Positions 37,697-49,120 of a stretch of DNA of 64,000 nucleotides are shown here, in pieces (position 1 is the stretch's first letter; each line of letters starts with the position of its first letter). The notes under the pieces are model-generated. The model had not been told where the DNA came from. It did no database searches and saw only the letters and a program-made list of their open reading frames with translations. The translations under genes and the position numbers were made by a program. The stretch is taken from assembly GCA_030765055.1 (NCBI GenBank), contig CM060958.1, forward strand, positions 75,722,985 through 75,786,984, written 5' to 3'. Origin of the DNA: Mantis religiosa (lineage: Eukaryota > Arthropoda > Insecta > Mantodea > Mantidae).

Positions 37697-39861
37697 AATA
37701 GGTGTACAAGAACATGCCTACAGAAAGATGGTAACAACACTTAGTTTCTAGCAATAATTCACACACAAAAGTGCACATTGTCAAATTTAACATTATTTCC
37801 ATTAACTTGAAATTTTCAGAACTAATAAAGGTCCTAGGGATAGTACAAGTGAAGCAACGTATTATTTAAGCTTACATTAGCATGGCACTGTTTCTCGGAG
37901 CAACCACTTTAATGCTATGTATTGTTTACTTAACAACAAAATGTGTGAACTGCTTTTCCATTTAACATTTCCATTATGCTCTATGTGCCAGTATTACTAC
38001 GAATTAGCTTGTTGCTATCTTACTGCTACTAAGGATAAAGTGTATGGTATCCAAAATGTCTACTCTGTTTATTTAAAGCTTTGATTTATATTTATGTTAA
38101 TAGCACACATTATTTTGTAATTTACTATTGCTGTAGAAAAGATTGACGTTAGTTCTTTATAACTTTAAACTGATTTTTAAAAAGTTTCTTATAGAAAGAA
38201 TAAAATAGCAAGGCTATTTGTTGTAATAATACCAGCATTTTTATGTTTAAAAAACACAGTTATAAGTAAAACTTTGTAAATGTTAATTACTTTAATATTT
38301 TATCCTAATACTGATAAATTTTATTTTAACTAATAATATATCTACTTTGTTCACAGATTTTCTCATGCTCAAAAACTGTCCACACCGTCTGAGCATTATA
38401 TGTAGCTTTGAAACGTAAAACCAGCAATCTATGATAATTTTGGCCTATCATAAGCAATAACTAGTATGCTATATATTAGTTTTGTAATTCTAGTTTATTA
38501 GGACTGATCACTGTGTGAAAGCTTACCAAATGCAAAGCTTAATTGCAGAAATTATTCCGCATGCACAAAGCAATGCAACAGTTCTGAACTTACATCGTTC
38601 AAGAATATTACATCCAATAATACAGAAAATCATTTACTAATAATGCACTGACATTATTAATATAATAATCAAAATGCACATGTACACAATCAGCTGTTAT
38701 TACCCTAGAAAGACATATACTCACAACGTTTTAACATTATTTAAATGTAACTGGTATACATATATATTACCAGCCATTCCTATACAATTTTATACTTTGT
38801 ATTTATACTTTGGAAGAGTATTAAAATAACAAAGTCTGATAAAATTAAAGAAGTGTTGTTTCAAACTTTTTTGTGAAACACAGCTATTAACATTACTCTG
38901 TAATAATAAAAACATATTATTGACAAAATGAGTGTGTAAAATTATAAACTAAATATGCATGAGTGTGAGCTCATACTTTTATAGTGTTTAATGCCATGTA
39001 TGCTACTGTACTAGTTATTGTGTTTGATTTCTTATGCAAAGTATTATTTGATCTTGCATTTACAATTTACAATTATTTGACAACAAATGGTAAGTGCTAC
39101 ATTTATTTCAACTATATTTTTGTTGCCATTAATGAGCAAAAATAATTTTATATGATAGGATTAAGTTTTATGACCATATTCATGATGATCTGCCTTGTGT
39201 AAAATAATATATTTAAAATGATAAATATCATAAATTTCGAAGTTGTTATTAACAGAGAAGCTGTGTAACATAGGTACCAACATGTTAGTTGGTTGATGGT
39301 TACACTCAAAAGTTTCAAGTCTGGATAATTTGATATTGTCCTCTGGAAGTTGATTGAGGAACTTTGTTATATTTATTATTGGAATCTAAAAATTCAATAG
39401 ACATTGCTGTGTTGAGCCATGAACATCATTTTTCAGAAAATTAATTCCTATTGAGTAGTTTAATATCCCTCTGATGGAACATTCCTCTTACTGGATTTTT
39501 GAGCTTCTTTTAGTTTTTCTAATATAAACCTATTCACAAGCCAATCTTTTTGATATACAAGTATATGCCAGACTTCTTTTTGCATTTGGTAATGTTTTCT
39601 TTAATAGAATACTTAGGTGTTTTTTTATAGTGAATTTATTCTGAGAAACTAGCTTTTTATTGCATTCTTTGAAAATGTTTGTATTAGTATTTAAGTAACT
39701 TTTTATAAATATAATAGATATTTTTAACTACATCTGATTGTTGCCTGTTTAGGAGGATTTGCACTCTTTTGTAGGTAAATGTAATGTGACAATAAAGCTT
39801 TAATTCTAATTTTAAATGTTTTTAAACTGTGAAATTGTGGCAGAATGAAAATTTTATATTA
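37697..39861. other. No feature recognised
   Basis: More than 2 kb of very AT-rich sequence with no significant frame. It could be the intron upstream of the minus-strand candidate exon. Confidence 0.35.
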
Positions 39862-40709
39862 CAGTAAAACCTTGTTAACCTGGACATCTGGATAACCCAG
39901 ACCAGTTTTGAAAAACAAATTAGTTTGACATAGTAAATGAACCTTGTTTTACAGACGATAAATTGCTATTCCCAATAGGTACATTATTCAAATTCTCTTG
40001 CCAGAGGGCAAATTTCATTACACTTTGCTTGGGACCAGGTTGGAAGAGAAACTTTGATAAAGTAATGGAAAAAGTTGTGGCCTGGTGTGTGATTGAAAAA
40101 GAAGAAAATATATGTGGAAGGAGATTTTATACATTTTTTAAAAATATTGATAGTTGTTCCAATGCTGATGAAGAAATCAGTGACAATTGGTTCCAAATCA
40201 ACAATGATGGAGGTTATAAGCCATTACAGAAGAATGCATTATTGCATCATGTAGGTTACTGAAAATAAAAATGAAGAATATTCAGATTCACACAGTGTTG
40301 ATGAACCAGCTGTAGTTATGACCCACTCAAATATAGAGAAATTGATGCTTTATTTCAAGAGTCAAGTGAAACATTGCCAAATGAACTTCTAAAGTAAAGC
40401 AGATGTGATATTGCACTGCTTGTTAGTGATACACTAAACTGAGACAGCACAAGCTCACTGCCTTTTTTTTCTACTGACTAGTTTTTGCTATATTCTGTAC
40501 AGTGCAAATAAATAGGCGAAGCATAACAAATACATGCAAATGCTTCTGTGAAAGTGTGCCAAAAGTAATTTTTAAACTCCACGAAAAATATATTGGTGAT
40601 GTACATGCTTTTTTTTTATCGTTTTTCCGTCAATCTCTGGATAATACAGATTTTTATTAACTCAGATTGGCCCTGGTCCCAGTTGATCCGAGTAAATGAG
40701 GATCTGCTG
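39862..40709 (+). mobile_element. Deleted pogo/Tigger-like transposon
   Basis: The terminal repeats CAGTAAAACCTTGTTAAC (left) and the inverse of GTAAATGAGGATCTGCTG (right) are flanked by TA on both sides (39860-39861, 40710-40711). Inside, 39963-40262 encodes only the C-terminal tail of a Tigger-type transposase: ISDNWFQINNDGGYKPLQKN, which fits the acidic WL..DxxDPGYQ.LTD segment. DNA-binding and DDD domains are missing, so this is an internally deleted, non-autonomous copy of 848 bp. Confidence 0.75.
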
Positions 40710-40711
40710 TA

Positions 40712-41165
40712 TTTAGGTTGTGATTAATCATCTTTTAACTACTTGATCTCCTTTATTTGCTTTTCTTCACTGATCAACAGAAGCATTTATACAAAGGGAA
40801 TATACTTCTCTCTGAGCTTTTGCTATGAGAATTGTTATGCGTTATTAACCGTGTTTTTACATACATTGATTTTAGAGATCTACAGTATATTGCTGAAATT
40901 AAAAGGGAACACTTTTTAGGGAAATGTAAATGATAATTTCATACCAATGATAATCACCATGGTTAGATTTACTACAAATTTTTGCTTGTATGCATCCTAT
41001 TCATTATAAGCATTTTAAGGACTCTCAGCCCACTAATTCTTAAGCTTTTATCTATCTCTGGAGTAAACAAATTCAACAAACTCCTTTTATTGAACTACGT
41101 TTGACAAGTGTATAAAATGGTTTGTTTGTAATGAGTATACAGAGAATAAATAGTATATGTACGAG
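40712..41165. other. No feature recognised
   Basis: AT-rich sequence right of the pogo-like element. Confidence 0.35.
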
Positions 41166-41213
41166 TATATGTAAGTGTTGTTTTGTGTCATTAATCGATT
41201 CCCAATTAATTTA
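41166..41213. repeat. 48 bp PLE-tail insertion with 11 bp TSD
   Basis: ATATGTACGAG occurs at 41155-41165 and 41214-41224. Between them is only the PLE tail, GTAAGTGTTGTTTTGTGTCA and TTAATCGATTCCCAATTAAT, the same tail as at 340-430 and 3950-4096. Confidence 0.8.
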
Positions 41214-41984
41214 ATATGTACGAGAGTTAACAGCATAACTGAAAAGTACAGCAACTGAAGCAAACCAAAGAAATATACTTATTACATTGACACAGATATG
41301 AAACTAACATTGAGAAAGACTTCTAAAATATCAGTTGCCTTAAAAGAAAACAATAGAGTTAATTTCTAGTCTCATGTAGCACTTTCTTAATTAACATTTA
41401 TTACATCCATTATACTTTTTTGTATTTCACAACTGATTTTATTGTTTTGTAAGAACATTTTACTCTCACAAAATGCTTTCTCCATATATTTAAAATATTT
41501 ACAACTTGACATACTTGTAACTTTAAAATCTTGTCAAAGATGCTTAGAAACATTTAAATTTGCTGATACCAAATAAAATTCTTCTTCTTTTGTTATTTAT
41601 CCTCCTTGAACAAGAGTCTCTCTATCCCCAGGACTCACAAGTGAATGATTAGAATTTCTTGCCTGTTGAGGGTGCAAAGACTTGAATCCTATATGCCTAG
41701 CATGAGTGTGATGGAGACGAGGGTGAAATGGCTGAAAAGAAAGGTGAATATGAAGCATTTGTTGGAGTGGATGGCAGGAGAAAGTAGAGAACTTAGAAAA
41801 AATCTCCTTAACTGTCACTATATCCACCACAAATTGCACATTAAGTTCCCTGAGATGAAACTCAGGATGTTCCAAATAATATTCACCATGGCAAAAGAAA
41901 GAGAAACATACTTTTCCTTCTTCAGGCACAGTTACAAACAGAAAGAGGTAAAAAGGAAAGAAAAAGGTGTTGGAATTTGGGCTA
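41214..41984. other. No gene recognised
   Basis: The 130-codon frame at 41645-42037 is open, but runs into the LINE 3' region and has no family resemblance; I treat it as chance. Confidence 0.35.
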
Positions 41985-43422
41985 TCCAGATATTGCCCTA
42001 TGGAAAGAGCCCCAGAGTTTCCATCGCTCCCGGGTAGAAGGAGGCCCGGGTCCTTGGTCCTACGGGTCCAGGACTAATGGGAGTAGAACCTCTGCACTTA
42101 ACTGTTCGTCTTTCTTGTCATAGACCTGGATGAGTGTTATGAGGGGAGGGTTTTTGTCCATGTTGTTTTGTACTATTGTCTTCATGTGCTTGGCGGTGCT
42201 AATGAGTTTTCTGCGATAAGGTCGGTCATGGGCGTTGTCTATGTATTTTAGCATTAGCTGTGCTATGTGCTTGTCGATTGGGTCTGTTTGTGTGTGTTGG
42301 TAAATCTGATTATTCCTATGGCTTGGCAGTAGCTTGAATGCCTTGCGCAGGCATCTGCGCTCAAAAGCTCGGATTTTGTTGATTGTCACGCTAGTTGCTA
42401 GTGGCATCAAAGCTACTGCTGCGTACGTCAGGATTGGTTGGATTAGCTGAATGTACAGTTTCTTTAGAATTTTGGATAGGCCTTTTTTGTTTAGTTTTGC
42501 TAAGAAGGTTAAGGTGAAAGGATTGGTCTCGCTTTTTTCAGCACTTCACCATAGTGCTGTGTGGTGGTGAGGTTTGATTTGAGCTTTACTCCGAGGTATT
42601 TTATGGTGTTGGTGCAAGGAATAACTCTACTGTTGAACTTGATGGTGGCTTTGTTGTGTCCTTGTTTTCTTTTTTTCTTTATTAGTATGGCCTGTGTTTT
42701 TTCTGTGTTAAGAGTGATTCTCCACTTCCTGGTCCAAGTGAGATAGATTTTGAGTTGCTGTTCTAAGTTTTTTCTTGCTGATGGCATTTTGGGGGTGGTG
42801 CATCAGTATGTGGTGTCATCAGCGTACTGGGCGAGTCCGATGCTTCGGTGAAAGGGTCGGGGAGTGTTCGCTGTATATAGGATATACAGCAGGCCAGATA
42901 TTGCACTGCCTTGTAGGGTACCTGCTTGGAGTGTGAAGGGGTCAGAAACTGTTCTATTAATTCGAATGTTTGCTGTTCTTTGATGAAGGAAGCTTGCGAT
43001 CCATCTAGTTATGCGCGAGGGAATTTTGAAATAACTCAGTTTGAAGAGCAGACTGTCGATCCAGCATTTGTCAAAAGCATTGTGTGATTTTTGTTATAAC
43101 TGTCCTGAAAGTGGGATATCACTCTTACAAGTTGGTCCTGTATTGTTATTGTGTTGCGGTAACCAGCCTGTGTGTCTGGAAGGATTTGTAGTTTGTTGCT
43201 TGCTTCGGTAAGTAGTTTCACCATGATATGCTCAAACACTTTTGATAATGTTGCGATTAGTGAGATGGGACGATAGTTCTTGTGGTCTGCCTGGTCTTTT
43301 CCTGGTTTCGGGAACAGTAGGATGTGTGCTCTCTTCCACTGTAGGGGGTGGTAGCCATATGTAAACATGGTGCTGTAAATCTTCACTATTTCAGAGAGTG
43401 TTTCGGGAGGAACATTATGCAT
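41985..43422 (-). pseudogene. Jockey-type LINE, 3' half (inverted arm)
   Basis: On the minus strand it begins in RT fingers (PPETLSEIVKIYS, FPKPGKDQADHKNYRPISLI, TQAGYRN), continues NAFDKCWIDS, the catalytic YADDT (42828-42814) and the thumb (TLNTEKTQAILI, IKYLGVKL), then the C-terminus and the GC-rich 3' region also seen at 7925-8432. Frameshifts and stops interrupt it. Its first codons correspond to the last codons of the plus-strand arm ending at 46021. Confidence 0.85.
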
Positions 43423-44479
43423 GACTGAAAGGATCGGCTCTCCCAGGAATACTTATGCTTTGACATTTGTGAATCAACAAGAAGTGGTCACCTTCCAGCA
43501 AGGGATACCCACTACACAATTTGGACCCAAGGCTAAATACACCAATAAAACAGAAATTGCACAGCTAAATACTGAAAAACGCAAAAGAACCATAACTGCA
43601 GTGATTAAAAACATCCCTTATGACAATTCAGATGAAATATTCTTGGAAAATCTAAAAGAAAACTATCCGGAAGTCACCACGGTAAGCCGGATCATAAGCC
43701 AAGGTAAACCGACCCCGCTAATCTGCATCTTTAGTGCAGATGTAGCAACTATAACCACTATACTGATGGAAGGAGCCATTATACAAAACCAGATTTTCCG
43801 GGTAGAACCATCCAGAAATACCGAAAGACACACACCTTGTAAGCAGTGCCAGAAATACGGTCATGATAAAAGCAACTGCATGGAGCCCCCAAAATGTTTT
43901 CATTGCGGGGAGCAAAAGGAAACACACAGGTGCACGCACCCACATAAGAACAACACAGACCCTTTCTGCGCTACTTGTGAAAAGTCAGGACACTATACTG
44001 GCCAAGTAAAGTGTTCCCAATACCCCAGAGTTCCCCCCACCACTCCTTCCCAGACAGCAACAACAAACGTCTTCCCTCAGAACATCCCCACCCCTCCTCA
44101 GCCAAAACCCCCTAGTGCCTGGCCTGCTTTAGCCTTCACCCACTTGCCAGCTACCAAAAAAGAAGTCACACCTAAAGAGGCTGCAGGAACCCTAAAAGAA
44201 ATAACCACACAAACTGAAACACAAATCAAAACAATACAACAACAAATTAGCAATATCGAAAAAAATATCACATCCTATATAGAAGAGGTTGCCAACTCCA
44301 TCATAGAACAGCTGCTCATCACCCTCATTCCACCATTGTATGATGCCACTTCCCCTCCCCAGAGCGTCAGGCTGCTGAACAACATCAGGCAGACTGCTCA
44401 AAAGACAATACATAAGACTGTCAACACGGCAAAAATTGGAAACCAGTTAGCAATCTTCTTCCTAAACATAAAGAAGTAA
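43421..44479 (+). CDS. LINE ORF1 (gag-like, three CCHC knuckles)
   Basis: Open for 352 codons. Residues 60-130 resemble the RRM-like PRE_C2HC region (TITAVIKNIPYDNSDEIFLE). Three zinc knuckles follow: CKQCQKYGHDKSNC, CFHCGEQKETHRC and CATCEKSGHYTGQVKC, then a Pro/Thr-rich linker and a coiled-coil-like stretch (ITTQTETQIKTIQQQISNIE). This is the Jockey-clade ORF1, an RNA-binding protein of the retrotransposition particle. It is the most intact frame in the window. The first codons lie exactly on the junction with the inverted 3' arm, so the true start may have been lost. Confidence 0.85.
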   Translation: MTERIGSPRNTYALTFVNQQEVVTFQQGIPTTQFGPKAKYTNKTEIAQLNTEKRKRTITAVIKNIPYDNSDEIFLENLKENYPEVTTVSRIISQGKPTPLICIFSADVATITTILMEGAIIQNQIFRVEPSRNTERHTPCKQCQKYGHDKSNCMEPPKCFHCGEQKETHRCTHPHKNNTDPFCATCEKSGHYTGQVKCSQYPRVPPTTPSQTATTNVFPQNIPTPPQPKPPSAWPALAFTHLPATKKEVTPKEAAGTLKEITTQTETQIKTIQQQISNIEKNITSYIEEVANSIIEQLLITLIPPLYDATSPPQSVRLLNNIRQTAQKTIHKTVNTAKIGNQLAIFFLNIKK

Positions 44480-44559
44480 TCAACCAACATAGACCCATAA
44501 CAACCTAAAAATATTCTGACCTGGCAAACGCAATACAAACAAATCACCACAGCAACATC

Positions 44560-45420
44560 AAACTGCTTTACTTTAACATCAATGGAATTCTAGGGGAATG
44601 GCAGCAACTACAAATTATGCTCCAAGACCATGCTGCTGACGTCATCACCATAAATGAAACCAGGCTCACCCAACAACGAAATTTCGCATTCCAACTGCTC
44701 ATCACCTTCCGGAAAGACAGAAACCAGGGACCCAATGGTGGTATAATGATTCTAGCAAGGAAAGAACTAAAGCCTATGCAAATAATCCTACCCCCATAAT
44801 CCCCAGAACCAAGCTTTACATTGCTACAATCTACGTTCGCCCTTCCCTACAGACCTTCTCCATTACCTAAACGACAATTACACAAATCTCATCATAGCTG
44901 GAGATTTGAATGCTAATAACAAAATCCTGCTAGATGAACACACAAACACACACGGAAGAGAGCTAAAGAAAATACTAGACAGTACAGAACTCAAAATTAT
45001 ATTCACATCCTGACCAACACGCATTGGAAACATTAACCAAAAGCCAAGCTCACCCGACAAAATACTAACATCAAAAGTAACATATCCTAAAATTGAAAAC
45101 ATCACAACAGACGCCGCAGCAGACTCTGATCACATGCCAATCATCGTAACAGTACGGACCCATCCCTGGAAAACAGAAACACAAACTAACATCATTGTAT
45201 ATGACACGGCGCAAGCCAACTGGCAGCAATACCAGCAAACTGGAAAACAGCTTACCACGGCTCTGAGAGACCGCACCCTTACAACCTGTCAAGACTTCGA
45301 GACGCATGTCAAAGAAATTACGAAAATCATACACAAAGCAAGAGACGACGCCATTCCACAGAAAACAATTAACACCAATCCATACTCTAGAGCACTACCA
45401 AGACATATCATCAACCTCAT

Positions 45421-45485
<65 letters not shown>

Positions 45486-46021
45486 CAGAGGGACTACTTA
45501 AAAACCCATTGCCCACAGGACAAAAGGATCCTCAACAACATCCAACAAAAGGTTAAAGACGAGCTCCATAAATTCAACACCAAATGAAGGGACGACACAC
45601 TTAATAAAATTACAAGCAACCACCACCGAGACCCTGCCCAATTCTGGAGGCTAATTAAAGCAACCCGAAAGAAGGCCTCACCCCAATATCCGATTAAACA
45701 ACAAAACAAATACATTGAAACAACCCAGGACAAGTTACATATTTTCAAAGATCATTACCAGCAAATCTTCCAACCACCACAGGACCAAACTTTCAACGAA
45801 GGGCACTACAAAAAAAGTCACCAAACACATTAAAAAATTCCACAATCTCTACTCACCGCAACTAAATATTCCAAATCTGAATCCCAACGACAAATATGAA
45901 AAGCCCATCACCACTACAGACGTCCTGAACATACTCAGCGAAGTTAAAAACACCGCTCCAGGCGTCGATGAGATTACATATCAGCAGTTAAAACAGCTTC
46001 CTCCCGAAACATTTTATGAAA
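44560..46021 (+). pseudogene. Jockey-type LINE ORF2, 5' half
   Basis: The APE endonuclease starts KLLYFNINGILGEWQQLQ, has ITINETRL, GGIMILAR, IIAGDLNANNK and ADSDHMPIIV; several frameshifts lie between 44800 and 45130. After a linker with a long poly(A) run comes the RT entry region (FWRLIKATRKK, APGVDEITYQQLKQLPPETF) stopping at EIV near 46021. The RT palm is absent from this arm but present inverted at 41985-43422. Confidence 0.85.
45422..45482 (+). repeat. Internal A61 run in ORF2
   Basis: It sits inside coding sequence: upstream frame ends HIINLIK, downstream resumes in another frame at QRDYLKTHCPQDKR. An originally short Lys-rich codon run probably expanded. Its length may be an assembly estimate. 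Confidence 0.95.
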
Positions 46022-46290
46022 TAGTTGGCTGTCAGGCTGGTGATTTTGATAAGAGCTGGGCACCAAATGCATGCTGTGTTTCGTGTGTTAGATTGTTGAC
46101 TGGTTGGAAAAATTGTACACATTGTGTCATTTGCAATGCCTATGATTTGGAGGGAACCGAAGTATCATTTAAGTGATTGTTATTTCTGTTTTTGACAGAT
46201 ATAAAAGGAATCACATTTAAAACCCAATCAGAAAGACTTAAATGACCTGATTCGGGATTTAAATCTGTCTAAACAGCAAGCTGAAGACAG
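46022..46290 (+). pseudogene. Cys-rich repeated-protein fragment, copy 1
   Basis: Reads GDFDKSWAPNACCVSCVRLL, TGW, then in a shifted frame FAMPMIWREPKYHLSDCYFC and, after stops, LNDLIRDLNLSKQQAED. The same order (GDQxKSW.PxxCC..C, FAVPMVW, CYFC) appears in the copy at 59191-61560. It matches a protein family found in many copies in insect and cnidarian genomes, which I know only as uncharacterised. It is directly adjacent to the LINE 5' arm, and a SINE interrupts it at 46290. Confidence 0.65.
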
Positions 46291-46446
46291 TCAACATGAA
46301 AATTCAATGTCATGGCCGGGATTTTAACCATCGTTCAAATTTCCGTGGTTGAGTCAACATGAAAAATTCAATGCCATGGCCGAGATTTGAACCACAGTTC
46401 CGTGGTTCAAATCCCAGCCATGGCATTGAATTTTTCATGTTGACTC
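46290..46446. repeat. SINE 3' ends in a head-to-head palindrome
   Basis: Two tandem minus-strand copies of the SINE B-box-to-tail segment (GTCAACATGAAAAATTCAAT...GATTTGAACCACA) are followed by the same segment in plus orientation. 46351-46396 and 46401-46446 are inverse complements with three mismatches around a 4-base loop. Confidence 0.8.
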
Positions 46447-46447
46447 A

Positions 46448-46800
46448 ATCTATCATATACAATTTGTTTAGTAATTTGGAGAGCTCTAAACCCACACAAG
46501 AGAATGACCTACCTGGACTTTCGCATATCAATAGCTCGCAGCCTAATTGAGCAATATAAAATTCAGACACCTCTCCATACTAGGGGTAGTAAATCCACCT
46601 CCCCAACACCCCTCAGACTTGAAAGAAAACATTTTCCTAAAAGGATACCACCCACATCAAAAAGTCGCATTCGTTTCGAAAATTTCTGGTGTGCCACAAG
46701 AAACGTGTCTGAAAGGAAACCAGTACGATTTGCCGTGAATGTGGAGATGTGCCCTTGTGTGTTTATCCCTGGTTTGAGATGTACCACTAAAGAAGAAACT
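46448..46800 (+). pseudogene. piggyBac-like transposase C-terminus
   Basis: Reads ALNPHKRMTYLDFRISIARS, LERKHFPKRIPPT, then in a shifted frame CRECGDVPLCVYPWFEMYH. This is the end of the DDE domain and the C-terminal Cys-rich zinc finger of piggyBac transposases. The catalytic core is missing and there is at least one frameshift. No TTAA-flanked terminal repeat was found. Confidence 0.8.
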
Positions 46801-47413
46801 TTTAAAGGTAAGCTTTTACTTCTTAAAGAATTTATTTAAATTTATTGTAAAACAAAGTTTAAAATAATTAACGTTAAATAAGCATTAAATGATTGTATGC
46901 ACAGGACGTCTATACACGTCCATATCGGCTTGCGTCTTTTAATTTGGACGTCATATGTCGTCCGTATCGGTGAAAGGTTTAAAGCTTTTCTATTTATGCT
47001 GTTGTCAAAAAAACTGTGACAGAACTTACATAAAAATAACTTGTATAAAATCATGAAGAAATGCAATAGAAAAGTTAATAAGTAGACACATCAATAACCT
47101 GTAACAGGTTTGCCATTCTGGGTGGAGGCAATAAATTATATTAGTTCCATCTCCAAAGATTCTTCAACCATTGGCATCTTGTTTTATGTTCTTTAATGGA
47201 GATATTTAGTTAGTATTGATAGTTTTCAAAGAGAAGACCAGCTGAATGGATTTTATGTAAAGAAAGGTTATTTAAAGGCAAATGGATCTTAAAGGTTTGC
47301 CATTCCTCCTGGTGGAGACAAATTGTTCTGATAGTTCCATCTTCACCATCGCTTTCTTGTTTCATGTTCTACAACATAAATTCATTCATTCATTCATTCA
47401 TTTTTATTTACTT
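46801..47413. other. No gene; diverged direct repeat
   Basis: AGGTTTGCCATTC...GGTGGAG...TTAGTTCCATCT (about 47106-47200) recurs near 47295-47375. Function unknown. A short (ATTC)n run lies near 47383-47400. Confidence 0.45.
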
Positions 47414-47485
47414 AGTATAGTAAAACTTTGTTAACCCGGATCTCTTTAACCCAAATCAATTAAAAAGAAAATGTTTAGCATAGTA
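47414..47485 (+). mobile_element. 5' end of a second pogo-like element
   Basis: AGTAAAACTTTGTTAACCCG and the following AGCATAGTAAATGAA match the left end of the 39862-40709 element. It is cut off at about 47485 by the PLE that follows. Confidence 0.65.
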
Positions 47486-47990
47486 AATGAAGACTTTTGA
47501 AAGTAATGAGTCGATAATTAAAACACAAACATCACTCAATATCCTTACTTTACATGTTTCGGAGAACGGTTTGTCCCCATCGTCAGCAGTTATCCGACTG
47601 GTTGGATCCGTGGTTTCTTGAAGTGAGCTGGTTGTCTGTGGTGGCATCTGTTGACCATGAGATGAACTTCCAAAGAGAGTTTTCAGGTGGCAATTCGAAA
47701 TTTAAAGCATACTGTTTGTATTTTATAATTAGCAACTTTTCCCAAACATCTAGTTCGGCTGCATAACTGGCCGGCTTTAACAGTTTTATATTTGGTACAA
47801 TTTCATGATTGGTAGACCATAAATGGTCGGCTATTGCTGATTTTTCTATTTGTTTGTATTTCACACATCTCATATGTTCCTGTAATCTAATTTGTAAACT
47901 TCCTTTGGTTTTTCCTACGTAGAACTTATAGCAGTCTGAGCAGTTGAAAAGCTTAGCAAGCTTAGGCAAGGCACACTTTTTCTCAGAATA
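47486..47990 (-). pseudogene. PLE C-terminus with GIY-YIG relic
   Basis: Minus strand: NCSDCYKFYVGKTKGSLQIR and RCVKYKQIEKSAIADHLWST, the YIG half and following Arg and helix of a GIY-YIG endonuclease, then NHEIVPNIKLL, PPENSLWKFIS and TADDGDKPFSETC. Same family as 22365-22792 but extending further into the nuclease domain. Reverse transcriptase is missing. The left end repeats TTTGAAAGTAATGAGTCG. Confidence 0.8.
47556..47586 (-). ncRNA. Hammerhead-like motif
   Basis: Minus strand: CTGACGA, T, GGGGAC, loop AAACC, GTTCTC, C, GAAAC. It coincides with the codons for ADDGDKPFSET. Confidence 0.4.
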
Positions 47991-48184
47991 ATGCTTTAAA
48001 CTAAAATCTTATGTACAATGTTTATAATTAACACTGCATGGTTTGAACTGCTGAAAGATCCTCTTTACTCTCTAAATCTAATCCCAGGTGACTTCTAAAA
48101 CAGAAGGCAAAGGTACTACTAGATTAATTCTGTATAATTATAGATTTCATGATCATTTTTGGAATATTCAATTCTTTTTTCTTT

Positions 48185-48215
48185 CTTTTTAAATTTACGT
48201 CCTCCAACATTTAGT
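48185..48215 (-). repeat. SINE 3' end fragment
   Basis: TTTTTAAATTTACGTCCTCC is the inverse of the SINE end at about 20520-20540. Only the tail remains recognisable. Confidence 0.5.
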
Positions 48216-48670
48216 CATATTGGACTCCAATGTTTAATACACTACTTCATGGTGTTATGTGATTCTAATATTTTATTATCTCAAAAATAAAGAATTAGCT
48301 AGCATCAGAGTAAGATAATGTTCATGATTAGAACCATTTTCTGGAACATATAATTAGATTGAAGGGAGGAGTCATATTTATTTGCTGTCACAAGTTCATC
48401 AGGCTAAAATGGGTACACCAGAATATTTTTCACCTAAAACTTTCCTTACAATACTAATCTGCCTAGTTTCAGTTACGGATACAACATATTAGAATCATAT
48501 ATTTACTTAAGATGATCAGTACTAGTAACACTAACATCACTTTTTTTAATCTCTGTTAACATTCAAAGTATAAAAATTGAAAGAAGCGTAGAGACAAGTT
48601 AAAGCACAAGTTAAAATAAAAGTGAATTGAGAAGATATTGACACAGTGCTTATCATCAGACTCGACTCAG

Positions 48671-48699
48671 CTGATGATGGGAGCAACAGCTCTTGAAAC
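48671..48699 (+). ncRNA. Hammerhead-like motif, CUGAUGA core
   Basis: CTGATGA (48671-48677), T, GGGAGC, loop AACA, GCTCTT, GAAAC. It has the exact consensus CUGAUGA and six stem pairs (two G-U). CATCAG upstream can also pair with the core, a competing hairpin. Confidence 0.45.
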
Positions 48700-49088
48700 A
48701 TGCCCTATGAAAAACTGTGAGTGAAGCAATACATCACTACTGTCCAGCAACGCAAAGAAGCTCCCTGAAAGGAATGTGTCCCCTTCCACAGTGGGACATG
48801 GACAGTGAATGTGTGTGTCAGAGAACACATGCTACACAAGGAGCAGAACCGTTAAAAAAACATGTGCCCTATTCACACTGTACACTAAAACTGAGAAGAT
48901 TTATTCACAAAAGTATAAGGCGTCAGAATGTTTTTGAATGGTCTGTAACTGAATTGACATGGGGTGACACAAGCTACCGAGGGAGGATGTAGGAACCTTT
49001 TCCAACCCTGCTGCATCTCACCCCCCGGATACTTTCTCTCCTGTGATATACTATATCTTCTCAATTCATTTTTATTCTCTGTTAACAT

Positions 49089-49117
49089 GTTTCGGGAACA
49101 CATGTTTGCATCTTCAG
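49089..49117 (-). ncRNA. Hammerhead-like motif, weak stem
   Basis: Minus strand: CTGAAGA, T, GCAAAC...GTTCCC, GAAAC. Only about four stem pairs. It is the inverted partner of 48671-48699. Confidence 0.3.
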
Positions 49118-49120
49118 AAT

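Larger units (their letters stand above)
48560..49120. repeat. Large inverted-repeat element
   Basis: AAAAGTGAATTGAGAAGATA (48618-48637) is inverted at about 49052-49071 (ATATCTTCTCAATTCATTTT), and each side carries the CTGANGA...GAAAC motif in opposite orientation. The interior (48717-48992) has a 91-codon frame I do not recognise. By layout it belongs with the PLE-like snap-back elements. Confidence 0.6.

Noticed and set aside
41645..42037. 130-codon open frame on the plus strand
   Set aside because: It runs into the antisense of the LINE 3' region and shows no family pattern.
45289..45587. Poly-Lys and poly-Phe frames
   Set aside because: They are produced by the A61 run; only the flanks belong to LINE ORF2.
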